A DNA stretch of 64,000 nucleotides, taken from the NCBI GenBank assembly GCA_963749875.1, contig CAVVOX010000005.1, positions 1 to 64,000 on the forward strand, written 5' to 3'. The notes below the pieces were generated by a model that saw only the letters and a program-made list of their open reading frames with translations, searched no databases and was not told the DNA's origin. Both the position numbers and the translations under genes were made by a program. Numbering within the stretch: the stretch's first letter is position 1; every line of letters starts with the position of its first letter. The stretch is from JAHQVI01 sp963749875 (GTDB lineage Bacteria > Pseudomonadota > Alphaproteobacteria > Rhizobiales > Rhodomicrobiaceae). Shown piece after piece: positions 36,822-47,064 of the stretch.

Positions 36822-39773
36822 CTACACAGTCAATGCCTCGTCCACGAAAGCTCTCAATTCAGCCAGATGTTTGCTTGCCAATCCGGTCGCGGTCGAGGCG
36901 GAAGCGGCGCGCCCGACATAACCCGGTCGGCAATGTTCGGCGTTGATGTGATCGAGCACCCATTCGATATTGGGCTCGATGAAAGTCCAGGCGCCCATAT
37001 TCTTCGGCTCTTCCTGGCACCAGAACATCTCGGCTTGCGGAAACCGTCCGAGCTCCTGGATCAGGGCGCGTGCCGGGAATGGGTAGAGCTGTTCGAGGCG
37101 CATCAGGTAGATGTCGTTGATCTTGCGGTTCTCCCGCTCCTCGAAGAGATCGTAATAGACCTTTCCGGAGCACATCACGACGCGCTTGATCTCATTATCG
37201 GGCACCAGCTGCACGCCCTCGCTCTCTCCGACCTCGGCGCCGTCCCACAGAACGCGGTGGAAGGTGGTGCCCGGCGCGAAATCGTCCATGTTCGACAAGA
37301 CCTGCTTGTGGCGCAGAAGCGATTTCGGCGTCATGAGGATCAGCGGCTTGCGGAACTTCCGGTGCATTTGCCGCCGGAGAATGTGGAAATAGTTGGCGGG
37401 CGTCGTGCAGTTTGCGACCTGCCAATTGTCCTCGGCGGAAAGCTGCAGATAGCGCTCGAGCCTTGCCGATGAATGCTCCGGTCCCTGGCCCTCATAGCCG
37501 TGGGGCAGCAGCATGACGAGGCCGGACATGCGCAGCCATTTGCGCTCGCCCGCCGCCAGGAATTGATCGATCACGACCTGGGCGCCATTGGCGAAATCGC
37601 CGAATTGCGCCTCCCACAGGACCAGCGCCATCGGCTCGGCGAGGCTGAAGCCGTATTCGAATCCCAGCACGGCCTCCTCGGAGAGCATCGAATTGATGAC
37701 CTCGATCTTGGCCTGCCCCTTGGCGATGTGATTGAGCGGCGTGTATTTCTTCTCCGTGACCTGATCGATCAGGACTGCGTGGCGCTGCGAGAAGGTGCCG
37801 CGCTCGACATCCTGACCCGAAAGGCGGACCGGAAAGCCCTCATTGACGAGCGTGCCGAAGGCGAGCAACTCGGCCATCGACCAGTCGATGCCCCTGCCTT
37901 CCTCGATCATCTTGCGGCGGTTCTTGAAAAGCCGCTCGATCGTCCGGTGAGCGTTGAAGTCCTTCGGAAGCGTCGTGAGGCGCTCGCCCACCTTCTTGAG
38001 CGTTTCGACATCGACGGCCGTGTCGCCTTTGCGCGGGCCTTCTTCGGCGCGGGACAGTCCCGACCAGCGGCCATCGAGCCAGTCCGCCTTGTTAGGGCGG
38101 TAGTTCTCGCTGAGCTCGAACTCGCTCTCGAGATGTTTGGAGACCTGCTCGCGCAGCTCCTCGGCCTCGCCTTTTTCTATGAGCCCTTCATCGACCAGCC
38201 GCTCGCCGTAAAGATCGGTCACAAGCGGGTGTTCGCGAATGCGCTTATACATCAGCGGCTGCGTGAAGGCCGGCTCGTCGCCCTCATTGTGACCGAACCG
38301 GCGGTAGCAGAACATGTCGATCACGACAGGCTTGTGAAACCGCTGACGGAATTCCGTCGCGACCTTGGCCACATGCACCACGGCTTCCGGATCGTCGCCG
38401 TTCACGTGAAAGATCGGCGCCTCGATCATGCGGGCCACATCCGAGGGATAAGGCGAGGAGCGGCCAAAGCGCGGCGCGGTGGTGAAACCGATCTGGTTGT
38501 TGACGATGAAATGGACCGACCCGCCGGTACGGTGCCCTCTCAGGCCGGAAAGGCCGAAACATTCGGCCACGACACCCTGTCCGGCAAAAGCGGCGTCGCC
38601 ATGCAGCAGCATCGGCAAGACGGCCGAGCGCTCCTTATCGCGGAGCTGATCCTGCTTGGCGCGAACCTTGCCGAGCACCACCGGATCGACGATTTCCAGA
38701 TGCGACGGATTGGCGGTCAGCGACAGGTGAACGTTGTTGCCGTCGAAATCCCGATCGGAGGAGGCGCCGAGATGGTATTTCACATCGCCGGAGCCCTCGA
38801 CGTCGTCCGGATTGGCCGAGCCGCCTTTGAATTCGTGAAAGATCGCGCGATAGGGCTTGCTCATGACGTTGGCGAGCACATTGAGGCGCCCGCGATGCGC
38901 CATGCCGAGAACGATCTCTCGCACGCCAAGCTGGCCGCCGCGCTTGATAATCTGCTCGAGCGCCGGGATGATGGCCTCCGCGCCATCGAGCCCGAAGCGC
39001 TTCGTGCCGGTATATTTCTTGTCCAGGAACCTCTCGAAGGTCTCCGCCTCGATCAGCTTGGCGAGAATGGCCTTCTTGCCGAGATCGGTAAAGGTGATCT
39101 CCTTGTCCGCCCCCTCGATCCGCTCCTGAATCCAGCCCTTCTGCTCGGGGACGGAAATGTGCATGAATTCCACGCCGATCGTCGAGCAATAGGTGCGCTG
39201 AAGAATCTCGATGATCTGACGGATCGTCGCCATTTCCAGCCCGAGCACCATGTCGATATAGATCAGCCGGTCCATGTCCTCCGGCCCGAATCCGTAGGTC
39301 TCCGGCTGTAATTCGGGATGCGGCTTGCGCTCGATGAGACCCAGCGGGTCAAGCGTGGCGGCGAGATGGCCACGGACACGGTAGGAGCGGATCAGCATCA
39401 ATGCGCGGATGGCGTCGCGGACCGCCTTCATCGTCTCCGCCGGCGACAGCTCCACGCCCTCGGTCTGGGCGTGCCCGGCGATCTTTTGCTCGATCTCACG
39501 CTCGGCGACCTCGGCCCAATCGCCGGCCAGCGCACTGACGAATTCGCCGTTCACCGGCATCGGCCAGTCCGCGCGTTTCCAGGATGGTCCCTGCGCGTCG
39601 GCAATCACGGTTTCCCGGCGCTCTTTCAGCCCGGTGAAGAACGCGCGCCAATCGGCCGTGACGGCGCCGGGGTTCTGCTGAAATCTGGAGTAAAGATCCT
39701 CGATATAGGCTGCGTTGACGCCGTGGAGGAACGACGTTTGCTCAAAAAGCTCGTTGGGGCCTTGCTTGCTCAT
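36822..39773 (-). CDS. sucA: 2-oxoglutarate dehydrogenase E1 component
   Basis: Thiamine diphosphate-dependent decarboxylase of the 2-oxoglutarate dehydrogenase complex, 983 residues. The N-terminal E2-docking segment FLHGVNAAYIEDLY is followed by RSYRVRGHLAATLDPLG, the substrate-binding MAHRGRLNVLANVM, the TPP motif GDAAFAGQGVV and, later, the pyrimidine domain (VLGFEYGFSLAEPMALVLWEAQFGDF). All standard. It lies between sucD and sucB in the same direction. Confidence 0.97.
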   Translation of the reverse strand: MSKQGPNELFEQTSFLHGVNAAYIEDLYSRFQQNPGAVTADWRAFFTGLKERRETVIADAQGPSWKRADWPMPVNGEFVSALAGDWAEVAEREIEQKIAGHAQTEGVELSPAETMKAVRDAIRALMLIRSYRVRGHLAATLDPLGLIERKPHPELQPETYGFGPEDMDRLIYIDMVLGLEMATIRQIIEILQRTYCSTIGVEFMHISVPEQKGWIQERIEGADKEITFTDLGKKAILAKLIEAETFERFLDKKYTGTKRFGLDGAEAIIPALEQIIKRGGQLGVREIVLGMAHRGRLNVLANVMSKPYRAIFHEFKGGSANPDDVEGSGDVKYHLGASSDRDFDGNNVHLSLTANPSHLEIVDPVVLGKVRAKQDQLRDKERSAVLPMLLHGDAAFAGQGVVAECFGLSGLRGHRTGGSVHFIVNNQIGFTTAPRFGRSSPYPSDVARMIEAPIFHVNGDDPEAVVHVAKVATEFRQRFHKPVVIDMFCYRRFGHNEGDEPAFTQPLMYKRIREHPLVTDLYGERLVDEGLIEKGEAEELREQVSKHLESEFELSENYRPNKADWLDGRWSGLSRAEEGPRKGDTAVDVETLKKVGERLTTLPKDFNAHRTIERLFKNRRKMIEEGRGIDWSMAELLAFGTLVNEGFPVRLSGQDVERGTFSQRHAVLIDQVTEKKYTPLNHIAKGQAKIEVINSMLSEEAVLGFEYGFSLAEPMALVLWEAQFGDFANGAQVVIDQFLAAGERKWLRMSGLVMLLPHGYEGQGPEHSSARLERYLQLSAEDNWQVANCTTPANYFHILRRQMHRKFRKPLILMTPKSLLRHKQVLSNMDDFAPGTTFHRVLWDGAEVGESEGVQLVPDNEIKRVVMCSGKVYYDLFEERENRKINDIYLMRLEQLYPFPARALIQELGRFPQAEMFWCQEEPKNMGAWTFIEPNIEWVLDHINAEHCRPGYVGRAASASTATGLASKHLAELRAFVDEALTV

Positions 39774-39885
39774 AATGGAACACCTCGTCCAGGAGGCGCG
39801 GGCTAGCCTTTCACACAGGATAATGGTCCACCTTCAGCGGACCATATGGGAATGGTTGTATTAAATTGCGACTAAGGCTTTGTCA

Positions 39886-40761
39886 TTAACCTCGCAAAAG
39901 TTCTACCAGGGTTGTTCCGAGAGCGGCCGGCGAGTTGGCCACCCGGATGCCGGCCGAGCGCATCGCCTCGATTTTGCTGTTTGCGTCGCCCTTGCCGCCC
40001 GAAATGATCGCGCCGGCGTGGCCCATGCGGCGGCCTGGGGGCGCCGTTACGCCGGCGATGAAGCCGACGGTCGGCTTCTTGACATTGGACTTGGCCACAA
40101 ATTCGGCGGTGTCTTCCTCGGCGGTGCCGCCGATCTCGCCGATCATGATGATCGACTGCGTCTCGGGATCGGCCAGGAACAGCTCGATCGCATCGATGAA
40201 TTCGGTGCCCTTGACCGGGTCGCCGCCAATCCCGACGCAGGTCGACTGGCCGAGGCCGGCGACGGTGGTCTGATGAACGGCCTCGTAAGTCAGCGTTCCC
40301 GAGCGCGAGACGATACCGACCGAGCCGCGCTTGTGAATATGGCCGGGCATGATGCCGATCTTGCACTCATCCGGCGTGATCACGCCCGGGCAATTCGGCC
40401 CGATCAGCCGTGTCCGGGAGCCGTCGAGGGCGCGCTTGACCTTGACCATGTCGTTGACCGGGATGCCCTCGGTAATGCACACGGCCAGCGGGATCTCGGC
40501 GTCGATCGCTTCCAGGATCGCGTCCGCCGCGAAGGCCGGCGGCACGTAGATCGCCGTTGCCGTGGCGCCGGTCTTCTCGACGGCATCGTGAACCGTGTTG
40601 AACACCGGCAGTCCGAGATGGGTGCTCCCGCCTTTGCCGGGCGTTACGCCGCCGACCATCTTCGTGCCATAGGCGATCGCCTGCTCGGTGTGGAACGTAC
40701 CCTGAGCGCCGGTTAGCCCCTGGCAAATTACCTTCGTGTCCTTATCGACAAGAACCGCCAT
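39886..40761 (-). CDS. sucD: Succinyl-CoA ligase, alpha subunit
   Basis: Works with SucC to convert succinyl-CoA to succinate and a nucleoside triphosphate. 291 residues; CoA-binding Rossmann domain starts VICQGLTGAQGTFHTEQAI and the phosphohistidine is in GHAGAIISGG. Gap of 93 bp from sucC and 112 bp to sucA. Confidence 0.97.
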   Translation of the reverse strand: MAVLVDKDTKVICQGLTGAQGTFHTEQAIAYGTKMVGGVTPGKGGSTHLGLPVFNTVHDAVEKTGATATAIYVPPAFAADAILEAIDAEIPLAVCITEGIPVNDMVKVKRALDGSRTRLIGPNCPGVITPDECKIGIMPGHIHKRGSVGIVSRSGTLTYEAVHQTTVAGLGQSTCVGIGGDPVKGTEFIDAIELFLADPETQSIIMIGEIGGTAEEDTAEFVAKSNVKKPTVGFIAGVTAPPGRRMGHAGAIISGGKGDANSKIEAMRSAGIRVANSPAALGTTLVELLRG

Positions 40762-40854
40762 TCCATCGGCCTTTCAAAATTCCGTGTTTCTGACGTTGAT
40801 GCGGGCATACTGTCTCTGAGGTCGCCCGGCTCGCAATCTCCGAATTCCCGATCC

Positions 40855-42057
40855 TCACCCGGCGCTTCGATGAATCTCGGCCACGATCTTTTTCGCCGCA
40901 TCGGCGAGATCGTCGGCCGGGATGATCGCCAGCCCGCTTTCGGCGAGGATCTTCTTGCCGAGTTCCACATTCGTGCCTTCGAGCCGCACGACGAGCGGCA
41001 CGGCCAGGCTCATTTCACGCGCCGCCGCGATGATGCCTTCCGCGATGATGTCGCAGCGCATGATGCCGCCGAAAATATTGACCAGAATGCCCTTCACATT
41101 CGGGTCGCGCAGAATGATCTTGAACGCCTCGGCGACTTTCTCTTTCGACGCCCCGCCGCCGACGTCGAGGAAGTTGGCCGGCTCCTCGCCATATAGCTTG
41201 ATGATGTCCATCGTCGCCATGGCGAGACCGGCGCCGTTGACGAGGCAGCCAATATTGCCGTCGAGCTTGACGTAGGACAGATCATGCTTGGAGGCCTCGA
41301 CCTCGGCCGGGTCCTCCTCGTCCAGATCGCGCAGCGCTACGATGTCCGGGTGGCGGAACAGCGCATTGCCGTCGAAATTGACCTTCGCGTCGAGGCATAG
41401 GAGGTCGCCCGCTTCGGTGACGATCAGCGGATTGATTTCGAGAAGCGCCATGTCCTTGTCGGTGAACGCGCGGGAGAGACCGCCGATCAGCTTGACGCAC
41501 TGCTTCACCTCGTCGCCTTCGAGGCCCAGGGCGAAGGCGATCTTCCGCCCGTGAAAGGGCGAAAAGCCCGACGCCGGGTCGATGCTCAGCGTCAGGATCT
41601 TGTCGGGCGTGTTCCGGGCGACTTCCTCGATGTCCATGCCGCCTTCGGTCGAGGAGATGAAAGAAAGGCGCGACGTCGCGCGATCGATCAGCGCCGACAG
41701 ATAAAGTTCGCGTTTGATGGCCGAGCCGTCTTCGACATAAACGCGCTTCACGACCCGCCCGTTCGGACCAGTCTGCGCCGTAACCAGCGTGTGGCCGAGC
41801 ATTTCCTTGGCGAACTGCCCGACTTCTTCGAGGGACCGCGCGAGCCGCACGCCGCCCTTTTCCCCCGCCTCCGGCTCCTTGAATTGGCCTTTGCCGCGTC
41901 CGCCCGCATGGATCTGCGCCTTGACGACCCAAACCGGTCCGGGAAGTGACTGCGCGGCGCTTATCGCCTCTTCGGGCGTCGTCGCCGCCGCGCCATTCGC
42001 GACCGGCACGCCATAGTCGCGCAGCAGCGCCTTCGCCTGATATTCGTGGATGTTCAT
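40855..42057 (-). CDS. sucC: Succinyl-CoA ligase, beta subunit
   Basis: ATP-grasp subunit, 400 residues. It begins MNIHEYQAKALLRDYGVPV, has VVKAQIHAGGRGKG, LEINPLIVT, and FLDVGGGASKEKVAEAF. All expected parts are present. It follows mdh by 66 bp and is part of the block. Confidence 0.97.
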   Translation of the reverse strand: MNIHEYQAKALLRDYGVPVANGAAATTPEEAISAAQSLPGPVWVVKAQIHAGGRGKGQFKEPEAGEKGGVRLARSLEEVGQFAKEMLGHTLVTAQTGPNGRVVKRVYVEDGSAIKRELYLSALIDRATSRLSFISSTEGGMDIEEVARNTPDKILTLSIDPASGFSPFHGRKIAFALGLEGDEVKQCVKLIGGLSRAFTDKDMALLEINPLIVTEAGDLLCLDAKVNFDGNALFRHPDIVALRDLDEEDPAEVEASKHDLSYVKLDGNIGCLVNGAGLAMATMDIIKLYGEEPANFLDVGGGASKEKVAEAFKIILRDPNVKGILVNIFGGIMRCDIIAEGIIAAAREMSLAVPLVVRLEGTNVELGKKILAESGLAIIPADDLADAAKKIVAEIHRSAG

Positions 42058-42123
42058 GTCGTCTCCAGCCTTGTCATTCGGTTCGAAGGGGCGCGGGCAG
42101 GGCAGCCTCGCCAGCCAAGGGCT

Positions 42124-43098
42124 CTATGTCCCCATCTGGGAAAGTCCGGGCGCGATGCGCATACAAGCCTCGACCAGCGATTGAACGGCGCCGACGGAGC
42201 GGGTGAAGTCCGCCTTCTCATGCGAGTTCATCTCGATTTCGACGACGCGCTCGACGCCCTTGGCGCCGATCACGACCGGCACGCCGATATAGAGCCCCTT
42301 CACCCCATATTCGCCATTGAGGTAGGCCGCGCAGGGCAGGACGCGCTTCTTATCCTTAAGGTAGGACTCGGCCATTGCGATCGCCGAAGCCGCGGGCGCG
42401 TAATAGGCTGAGCCGGATTTGAGCAGGCCGATGATCTCCGCGCCGCCGTCGCGGGTCCGTTGCACGATTTCGCCGAGCCGCTCCTGCGTGATCCAGCGCA
42501 GTTTGACGAGATCGGGGAGCGGAATGCCGGCAACGGTCGAGTAGCGCGGCAAGGGCACCATCGTGTCGCCGTGGCCGCCGAGGACAAAGGCGGTAACGTC
42601 CTCGACCGAGACGTCGAATTCCTGAGCGAGGAAGTGGCGGAAGCGCGCCGAATCGAGAACGCCGGCCATGCCGACCACCTTGTTGCGCGGCAGGTCCGTA
42701 ATCCGGTGCAATGCCCAGACCATGGCGTCGAGCGGGTTGGTAATGCAGATGACGAACGCGTCGGGTGCATATTTCTTAATGCCCGCCCCGACCTGCTCCA
42801 TCACTTTGAGGTTGATCTCCAGAAGGTCGTCGCGGCTCATTCCGGGCTTGCGCGGTACGCCCGCCGTCACGATGACGACATCCGCGCCCTGGATGTCCAC
42901 ATAGTCGTTCGTGCCTCTCAGATTGGAATCGAAGCCGTCGACCGGGGAGGATTGCGCAATGTCGAGCGACTTGCCTTGGGGCATGCCTTCGACAATGTCG
43001 AAGACCACGACATCGCCGAGCTCTTTTAGGCCGATCAGATGCGCCAGAGTGCCGCCGATCATGCCCGCTCCGATGAGCGCGATCTTTTTGCGCGCCAT
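42124..43098 (-). CDS. mdh: Malate dehydrogenase
   Basis: LDH-like malate dehydrogenase, 324 residues. The NAD motif is GAGMIGGTLA, substrate arginines lie in GVPRKPGMSRDDLL, and the catalytic histidine is in LGGHGDTMVPLPRYSTV. First gene of the TCA block mdh-sucC-sucD-sucA-sucB-lpdA, an arrangement typical of Hyphomicrobiales; the promoter is probably in the 300 bp upstream. Confidence 0.97.
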   Translation of the reverse strand: MARKKIALIGAGMIGGTLAHLIGLKELGDVVVFDIVEGMPQGKSLDIAQSSPVDGFDSNLRGTNDYVDIQGADVVIVTAGVPRKPGMSRDDLLEINLKVMEQVGAGIKKYAPDAFVICITNPLDAMVWALHRITDLPRNKVVGMAGVLDSARFRHFLAQEFDVSVEDVTAFVLGGHGDTMVPLPRYSTVAGIPLPDLVKLRWITQERLGEIVQRTRDGGAEIIGLLKSGSAYYAPAASAIAMAESYLKDKKRVLPCAAYLNGEYGVKGLYIGVPVVIGAKGVERVVEIEMNSHEKADFTRSVGAVQSLVEACMRIAPGLSQMGT

Positions 43099-43403
43099 GT
43101 GACCACCCCTTTTAAGTTGTTTGCGCGGAATCTGCGTCTGTGACTATCGCGAAAGCCGTCGAGCCGCAAGACACCAGATCGTAGGGCCGGGAAGCCCGCC
43201 GAAGCGCATTACGCGAAGCTCATCCGGCACATCAGCCAACGGCACTCCTTGACTTCGGCAAAACCAAGTCCGTATGTGGATTGTACAAGCACGAATTATG
43301 CCATTGCCGGGGAAGGCATCCAACTGCCGGCAATGTTTGCGCCGACCCGCGAACATTTTGGGAACACCGCTTTTCCGGACCCGGGAATGTCGAGTGCAGT
43401 GGG
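43099..43403. other. 305-bp region upstream of mdh
   Basis: Holds the promoter of the TCA block, since mdh starts at 43098 and the next gene (same strand) ends at 43404. No coding sequence is supported. A TTGACTT near 43250 on the plus strand is not on the right strand; no firm promoter call is made. Confidence 0.45.
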
Positions 43404-44429
43404 TCAAATCCCCCGGCATCGTTTCATGATCTCGTCCGCTTCGAAACCTTTGCGCGGTTTGAGCACCGCCGGGTCGGCAGTTCTGGCGACCTGTACGATG
43501 CACCGGCCCAGCTCGATATCTTCGAGCGTCGGCGTGATCCCGTTGAGCAATCGCGCCACGTCCCGCCAGATCGCCGCCTCGGTGGGACGGGAGCGAATGA
43601 GCGGCCCTTCGATGAAAGCCGCCATCTGCTTGATCCGCTCGACGCTGACCGGATGGGTCATCTCCGACTTCACATAATCTTGCCACTGCTCGTCGGAGTC
43701 GAATTCGTGACGGTGCACAAGCCGGTAGGCCTGCGCCTGGAAATAGAGAATCGGACCGAGCACGCCGGTCGACGTTCGCCCGAAAATATCGAGAGCGAAG
43801 CGGTCGGCCTCGATCTCATCCGCCTGCGCCTGCTCGGCGCTGATCTCTTCAACCGGCTTATGGTGGAACCGGATATGCCCAAGCTCATGGGCGATGATGA
43901 AGGCGAATGCTTCGTTTCTGAGCCGTAGCGAGAGGTCGTCGACCTTTTTCGACGTCTCATAGGCGTCCTTCGGAACGCCGAGCGCCTCCAGGACGCGGGG
44001 GTGTTTTCCGCCGGGGAAGGCGCTTGGGTCGCGATAGCGCAGCATTGCGAAATAGAGGTCGATCGTGCTGAGGCTCATGCGGTTGACGTTCAGCCAGGCA
44101 TAGGCGGTGGTGAGATCCTCGAGCGCCTTGAGCGACATGAGCGGCATCACGACGAGACGGCCATCGGTCGTCGACTCAAAATTAAGGATGTCATTCCCCG
44201 CCTTGGGCATCGGGAAATAGAACTCGAAATCGCCCAAGGCGCGCTTTTCCTCGTCGCTCAGCGACGGTTTGATGCCGATAGAGTATATCCTATGGATGAC
44301 GCTTCGAAGCCGGGCGGCGTCCGCGCGAAGGTCGGCTTCGGAATAGATTTGCGCCGACGCCGGATTCGCCCCCGTGCCGAGTGCCAAAAGCAGAAGCAAC
44401 AGGCCGCCGATGCTGCGAAATTCACGCAT
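43404..44429 (-). CDS. Exported M48-like zinc metallopeptidase
   Basis: Protein of 341 residues with a signal peptide (MREFRSIGGLLLLLLALGTGANPASAQ). The zinc site is the HExxH of IIAHELGHIRFHH, and a third ligand glutamate is in DEIEADRFALDIFGR, the M48 pattern. It would act in the periplasm, perhaps on damaged proteins; the substrate is unknown. The start is placed just before the signal peptide, 42 codons inside the longest frame. Divergent from the DUF1194 gene by about 170 bp. Confidence 0.82.
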   Translation of the reverse strand: MREFRSIGGLLLLLLALGTGANPASAQIYSEADLRADAARLRSVIHRIYSIGIKPSLSDEEKRALGDFEFYFPMPKAGNDILNFESTTDGRLVVMPLMSLKALEDLTTAYAWLNVNRMSLSTIDLYFAMLRYRDPSAFPGGKHPRVLEALGVPKDAYETSKKVDDLSLRLRNEAFAFIIAHELGHIRFHHKPVEEISAEQAQADEIEADRFALDIFGRTSTGVLGPILYFQAQAYRLVHRHEFDSDEQWQDYVKSEMTHPVSVERIKQMAAFIEGPLIRSRPTEAAIWRDVARLLNGITPTLEDIELGRCIVQVARTADPAVLKPRKGFEADEIMKRCRGI

Positions 44430-44600
44430 TGATACTCCCCCACTTGCCCCGGTCGACGGCGCCAAGCCCTGCCCCGATGGATCGTTGCATCTTGGCGCGA
44501 TTGTTGCACAAGGCCACGGGGTTTCCGGAAAGGCAAGCGCCGAAAACGCCGTCATGGTAAGATTGAGATGTTTGGAACAATCGGGGACTGGCCGGGACTC

Positions 44601-45368
44601 ATGACTTTACGGTTCTTCTGCCTCGCCTGTTTTCTCGCTTTCCTTACCGGCACGCCCGCAAGAGGCGCCGAGGATGTCGATGTCGAGATCGTCTTTCTCG
44701 CCGACAGCTCCGGCTCGATCGACAGCGCCGAGACGGCGTTTCAGAGGCAGGGGCACGCCCTGGCGATCACCCATCCGGAGGTTGTCAGCGCCATTCGCGC
44801 GGGGTTCCTTCAGAAGATCGCCGTCGCCTATGTCGAATGGGGCGATATGGAGCATCAGGATATCGTCGTCCCCTGGACGATCATCGACGGGCCGGAAAGC
44901 GCCAAGGCCTTCGCCGACCAGCTCGTAGCCGCGCCCCGCAGGGCGTTTGGCTATAACGCGATCGGCAGCGCGCTCGCCGCGGGCCAGCGCCTCATTCAGT
45001 CGAACGACATTCGGGGCACGCGCATGGTCCTGGATCTCTCGGGCGACAGCGCCAATAGCTGGGACGGCATTCCGATCCAGACGGCGAGAGATGCCGCTGT
45101 GGCCGCGGGTATGGTGATCAACGGGCTGCCGATCCTTTGCCGCGAGAAGAATTGCGGGGGCCGCCCCGTAACCTATGATCTGGAGAAGGCCTATGAGGAA
45201 CGCATCATCGGCGGGCCGGGCGCCTTCGTGATCACGGCCAAGGACCGGGAGAGCTTCGAAAGGGCTGTCCGCCGCAAGCTCATTCTGGAGATCGCGGGAT
45301 TGAACCCGCCCGGAAAGGTGCGGCTCGGTTTTGCACGGCAGGCAGGCGCAGGCGCTCCGATACGCTAA
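44601..45368 (+). CDS. Exported DUF1194 (von Willebrand A-like) protein
   Basis: 255 residues with a signal peptide ending in ARG-AE. The mature part starts VDVEIVFLADSSGSIDSAE, whose DxSxS is a MIDAS metal site of the vWA fold, and continues with YVEWGDMEHQ and VLDLSGDSANSW, characteristic of DUF1194. Function not established; metal-dependent binding to another protein is likely. The ATG after GGACTC is chosen, 11 codons inside the longest frame. Confidence 0.87.
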   Translation: MTLRFFCLACFLAFLTGTPARGAEDVDVEIVFLADSSGSIDSAETAFQRQGHALAITHPEVVSAIRAGFLQKIAVAYVEWGDMEHQDIVVPWTIIDGPESAKAFADQLVAAPRRAFGYNAIGSALAAGQRLIQSNDIRGTRMVLDLSGDSANSWDGIPIQTARDAAVAAGMVINGLPILCREKNCGGRPVTYDLEKAYEERIIGGPGAFVITAKDRESFERAVRRKLILEIAGLNPPGKVRLGFARQAGAGAPIR

Positions 45369-45489
45369 TGCGGGATCAGATGTTCGGAGAACCGGATCTG
45401 CCGAAATGCGTCGCTCACCGTAAAGGTTCGCGAATGGGAGAGATCGGGATGCGGCAGCATTCCGGGTGAGGGGATCATGAATTGATAGG

Positions 45490-45571
45490 GTGTCACCCCT
45501 CACCCCCAGGGAGAGGGGGCGATCGGCGCGAGCTGGATCGATTCGGCTTAAAATGCGCCCGTATCGGCTTG
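45490..45571 (+). repeat. Second interspersed repeat family, partial copy
   Basis: Contains CACCCCTCACCCCCAGGGAG and AGGGGGCGAT, then TTCGGCTTAAAATG, matching the middle and end of the repeat at 28055-28165. The left part is missing or degraded. Between the DUF1194 gene and the convergent ogt. Confidence 0.65.
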
Positions 45572-45582
45572 CCGGATGAGCG

Positions 45583-46137
45583 TCAGAACAGGGCGGGCTG
45601 CTTTTCGTGCCTGCCGAACGGCGCGCCTTCATGCTCCAGGAGCCAGCGTTTGCGTTCCAGGCCGCCACCATAGCCGGTGAGTGAGCCGTCTGCGCCGATG
45701 ACCCTGTGGCATGGGACAACCAGCCCCACCGGATTTGCGCCATTCGCCAGCCCGACCGCGCGCACGGCTGAAGGGTTGCCCATCTTGGCGGCCTGCTGGC
45801 TGTAGCTCGCGGTCCGGCCGGCCGGGATCGTGCGGAGCGCCGCCCAGGCTTTTCTCTGAAACACCGTGCCGCGCGTTTCGACCTCCAGAGCGTCGATCGC
45901 GTCGAGCGTTCCGCCGAAATAGGCTTCGAGCGCGTCGCGGACGATCGCCGGCAGGGCGCCTTCCGTGAGGCGCACGATGTCCCGCGCGTAATACCGCCCT
46001 AGCAGCTTGTGCAAACGCGCCTCGTGATCGTCCCAGTCAAGCGCCCGCAACCGTCCGTGCTCATCGGTCACCAGCTGCATCTCGCCGATCGGCGTGGTCA
46101 TGCGGGATAGCGTGAAGAGCAAATGATGTGCATTCAT
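45583..46137 (-). CDS. ogt: Methylated-DNA-protein cysteine methyltransferase
   Basis: Repairs O6-alkylguanine by moving the alkyl group to its own cysteine. The 184-residue protein has the active-site motif VVPCHRVIG and the DNA-binding AGRTASYSQQAAKMGNPSAVRAVG. Start at MNAHHLLFTLSRM, 18 codons inside the longest frame. Single gene, divergent from rph. Confidence 0.94.
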   Translation of the reverse strand: MNAHHLLFTLSRMTTPIGEMQLVTDEHGRLRALDWDDHEARLHKLLGRYYARDIVRLTEGALPAIVRDALEAYFGGTLDAIDALEVETRGTVFQRKAWAALRTIPAGRTASYSQQAAKMGNPSAVRAVGLANGANPVGLVVPCHRVIGADGSLTGYGGGLERKRWLLEHEGAPFGRHEKQPALF

Positions 46138-46350
46138 GGGTCGCCTGTCGTCAATGCGCCCGGAAAATCTGACATGGCTCGTGCCAATCATCTAGCGGTT
46201 TTCGGACGTGGTAGGCACGACGCAAATTGGCCGGGTGAGACCGGGAAAAGCGCAGCGCAGAATTATGCGTGAATCCGGCGTGGAGCGGTTGCTGCCATCG
46301 CCCGACTTGCGTAGTGTAGCCCTCTTTCCAACACTCCACGGACGACAATC

Positions 46351-47064
46351 ATGCGACCGTCAAAACGCGAGAAAGATAATTTACGGCCGGTCGCGCTTGA
46401 GCGTGCGGTGTCCATGCACGCTGAAGGCTCCTGCCTGATCAAATTCGGAAATACGCATGTGCTCTGCACGGCCTCTGTCGAGGAACGCCTGCCGCCCTGG
46501 CTGAAGGGGCAGGGGCGCGGCTGGGTGACGGGGGAATACGGAATGCTGCCGCGCGCGACGACCGAACGCGTGCGGCGCGAATCGAGCATCGGCCATCCCT
46601 CCGGCCGGACACAGGAGATCCAGCGGCTGATCGGGCGGTCCTTGCGGGCGGTCGTCGATCTGCAGGCGCTCGGCGAACATCAGATCACCGTCGATTGCGA
46701 TGTGATCCAGGCCGATGGCGGCACCCGCACGGCGGCGATCACCGGCGGTTGGGTCGCGCTGCATGACTGTCTGCAATGGATGCATGCGCGCGACATGATC
46801 CGGGGCGATGTGCTGAAGGACCAGGTCGCGGCGGTATCCTGCGGCATCTATAAGGGGCAACCGGTCCTCGATCTGGACTATGCCGAGGACTCCGACGCCG
46901 ACGCTGACGCCAATTTCGTGATCACCGGCAAGGGCGGGATCGTCGAAGTGCAGGGCACCGCGGAGAAAGATCCGTTTTCGGAGGAAATGTTCGCAGAGCT
47001 CCTGGAGCTTGCCAAGAAGGGCATTCGCGAGCTTGTGAGCCTGCAGAAGCTGACGGTCGGCTGA
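46351..47064 (+). CDS. rph: Ribonuclease PH
   Basis: Trims tRNA 3' ends by phosphorolysis. 237 residues beginning MRPSKREKDNLRPV, with the phosphate-binding SSIGHPSGRTQEIQRLIGRSLR and VDCDVIQADGGTRTAAITGG. Its stop overlaps the rdgB start (TGATG), so the two are coupled. Commonly hrcA is the divergent neighbour in this group; here it is ogt. Confidence 0.97.
   Translation: MRPSKREKDNLRPVALERAVSMHAEGSCLIKFGNTHVLCTASVEERLPPWLKGQGRGWVTGEYGMLPRATTERVRRESSIGHPSGRTQEIQRLIGRSLRAVVDLQALGEHQITVDCDVIQADGGTRTAAITGGWVALHDCLQWMHARDMIRGDVLKDQVAAVSCGIYKGQPVLDLDYAEDSDADADANFVITGKGGIVEVQGTAEKDPFSEEMFAELLELAKKGIRELVSLQKLTVG

Noticed and set aside
37473..39311. Long open frame of 612 codons opposite sucA
   Set aside because: It is the antisense shadow of sucA; composition is arginine- and aspartate-rich with no domain, and sucA is certain.
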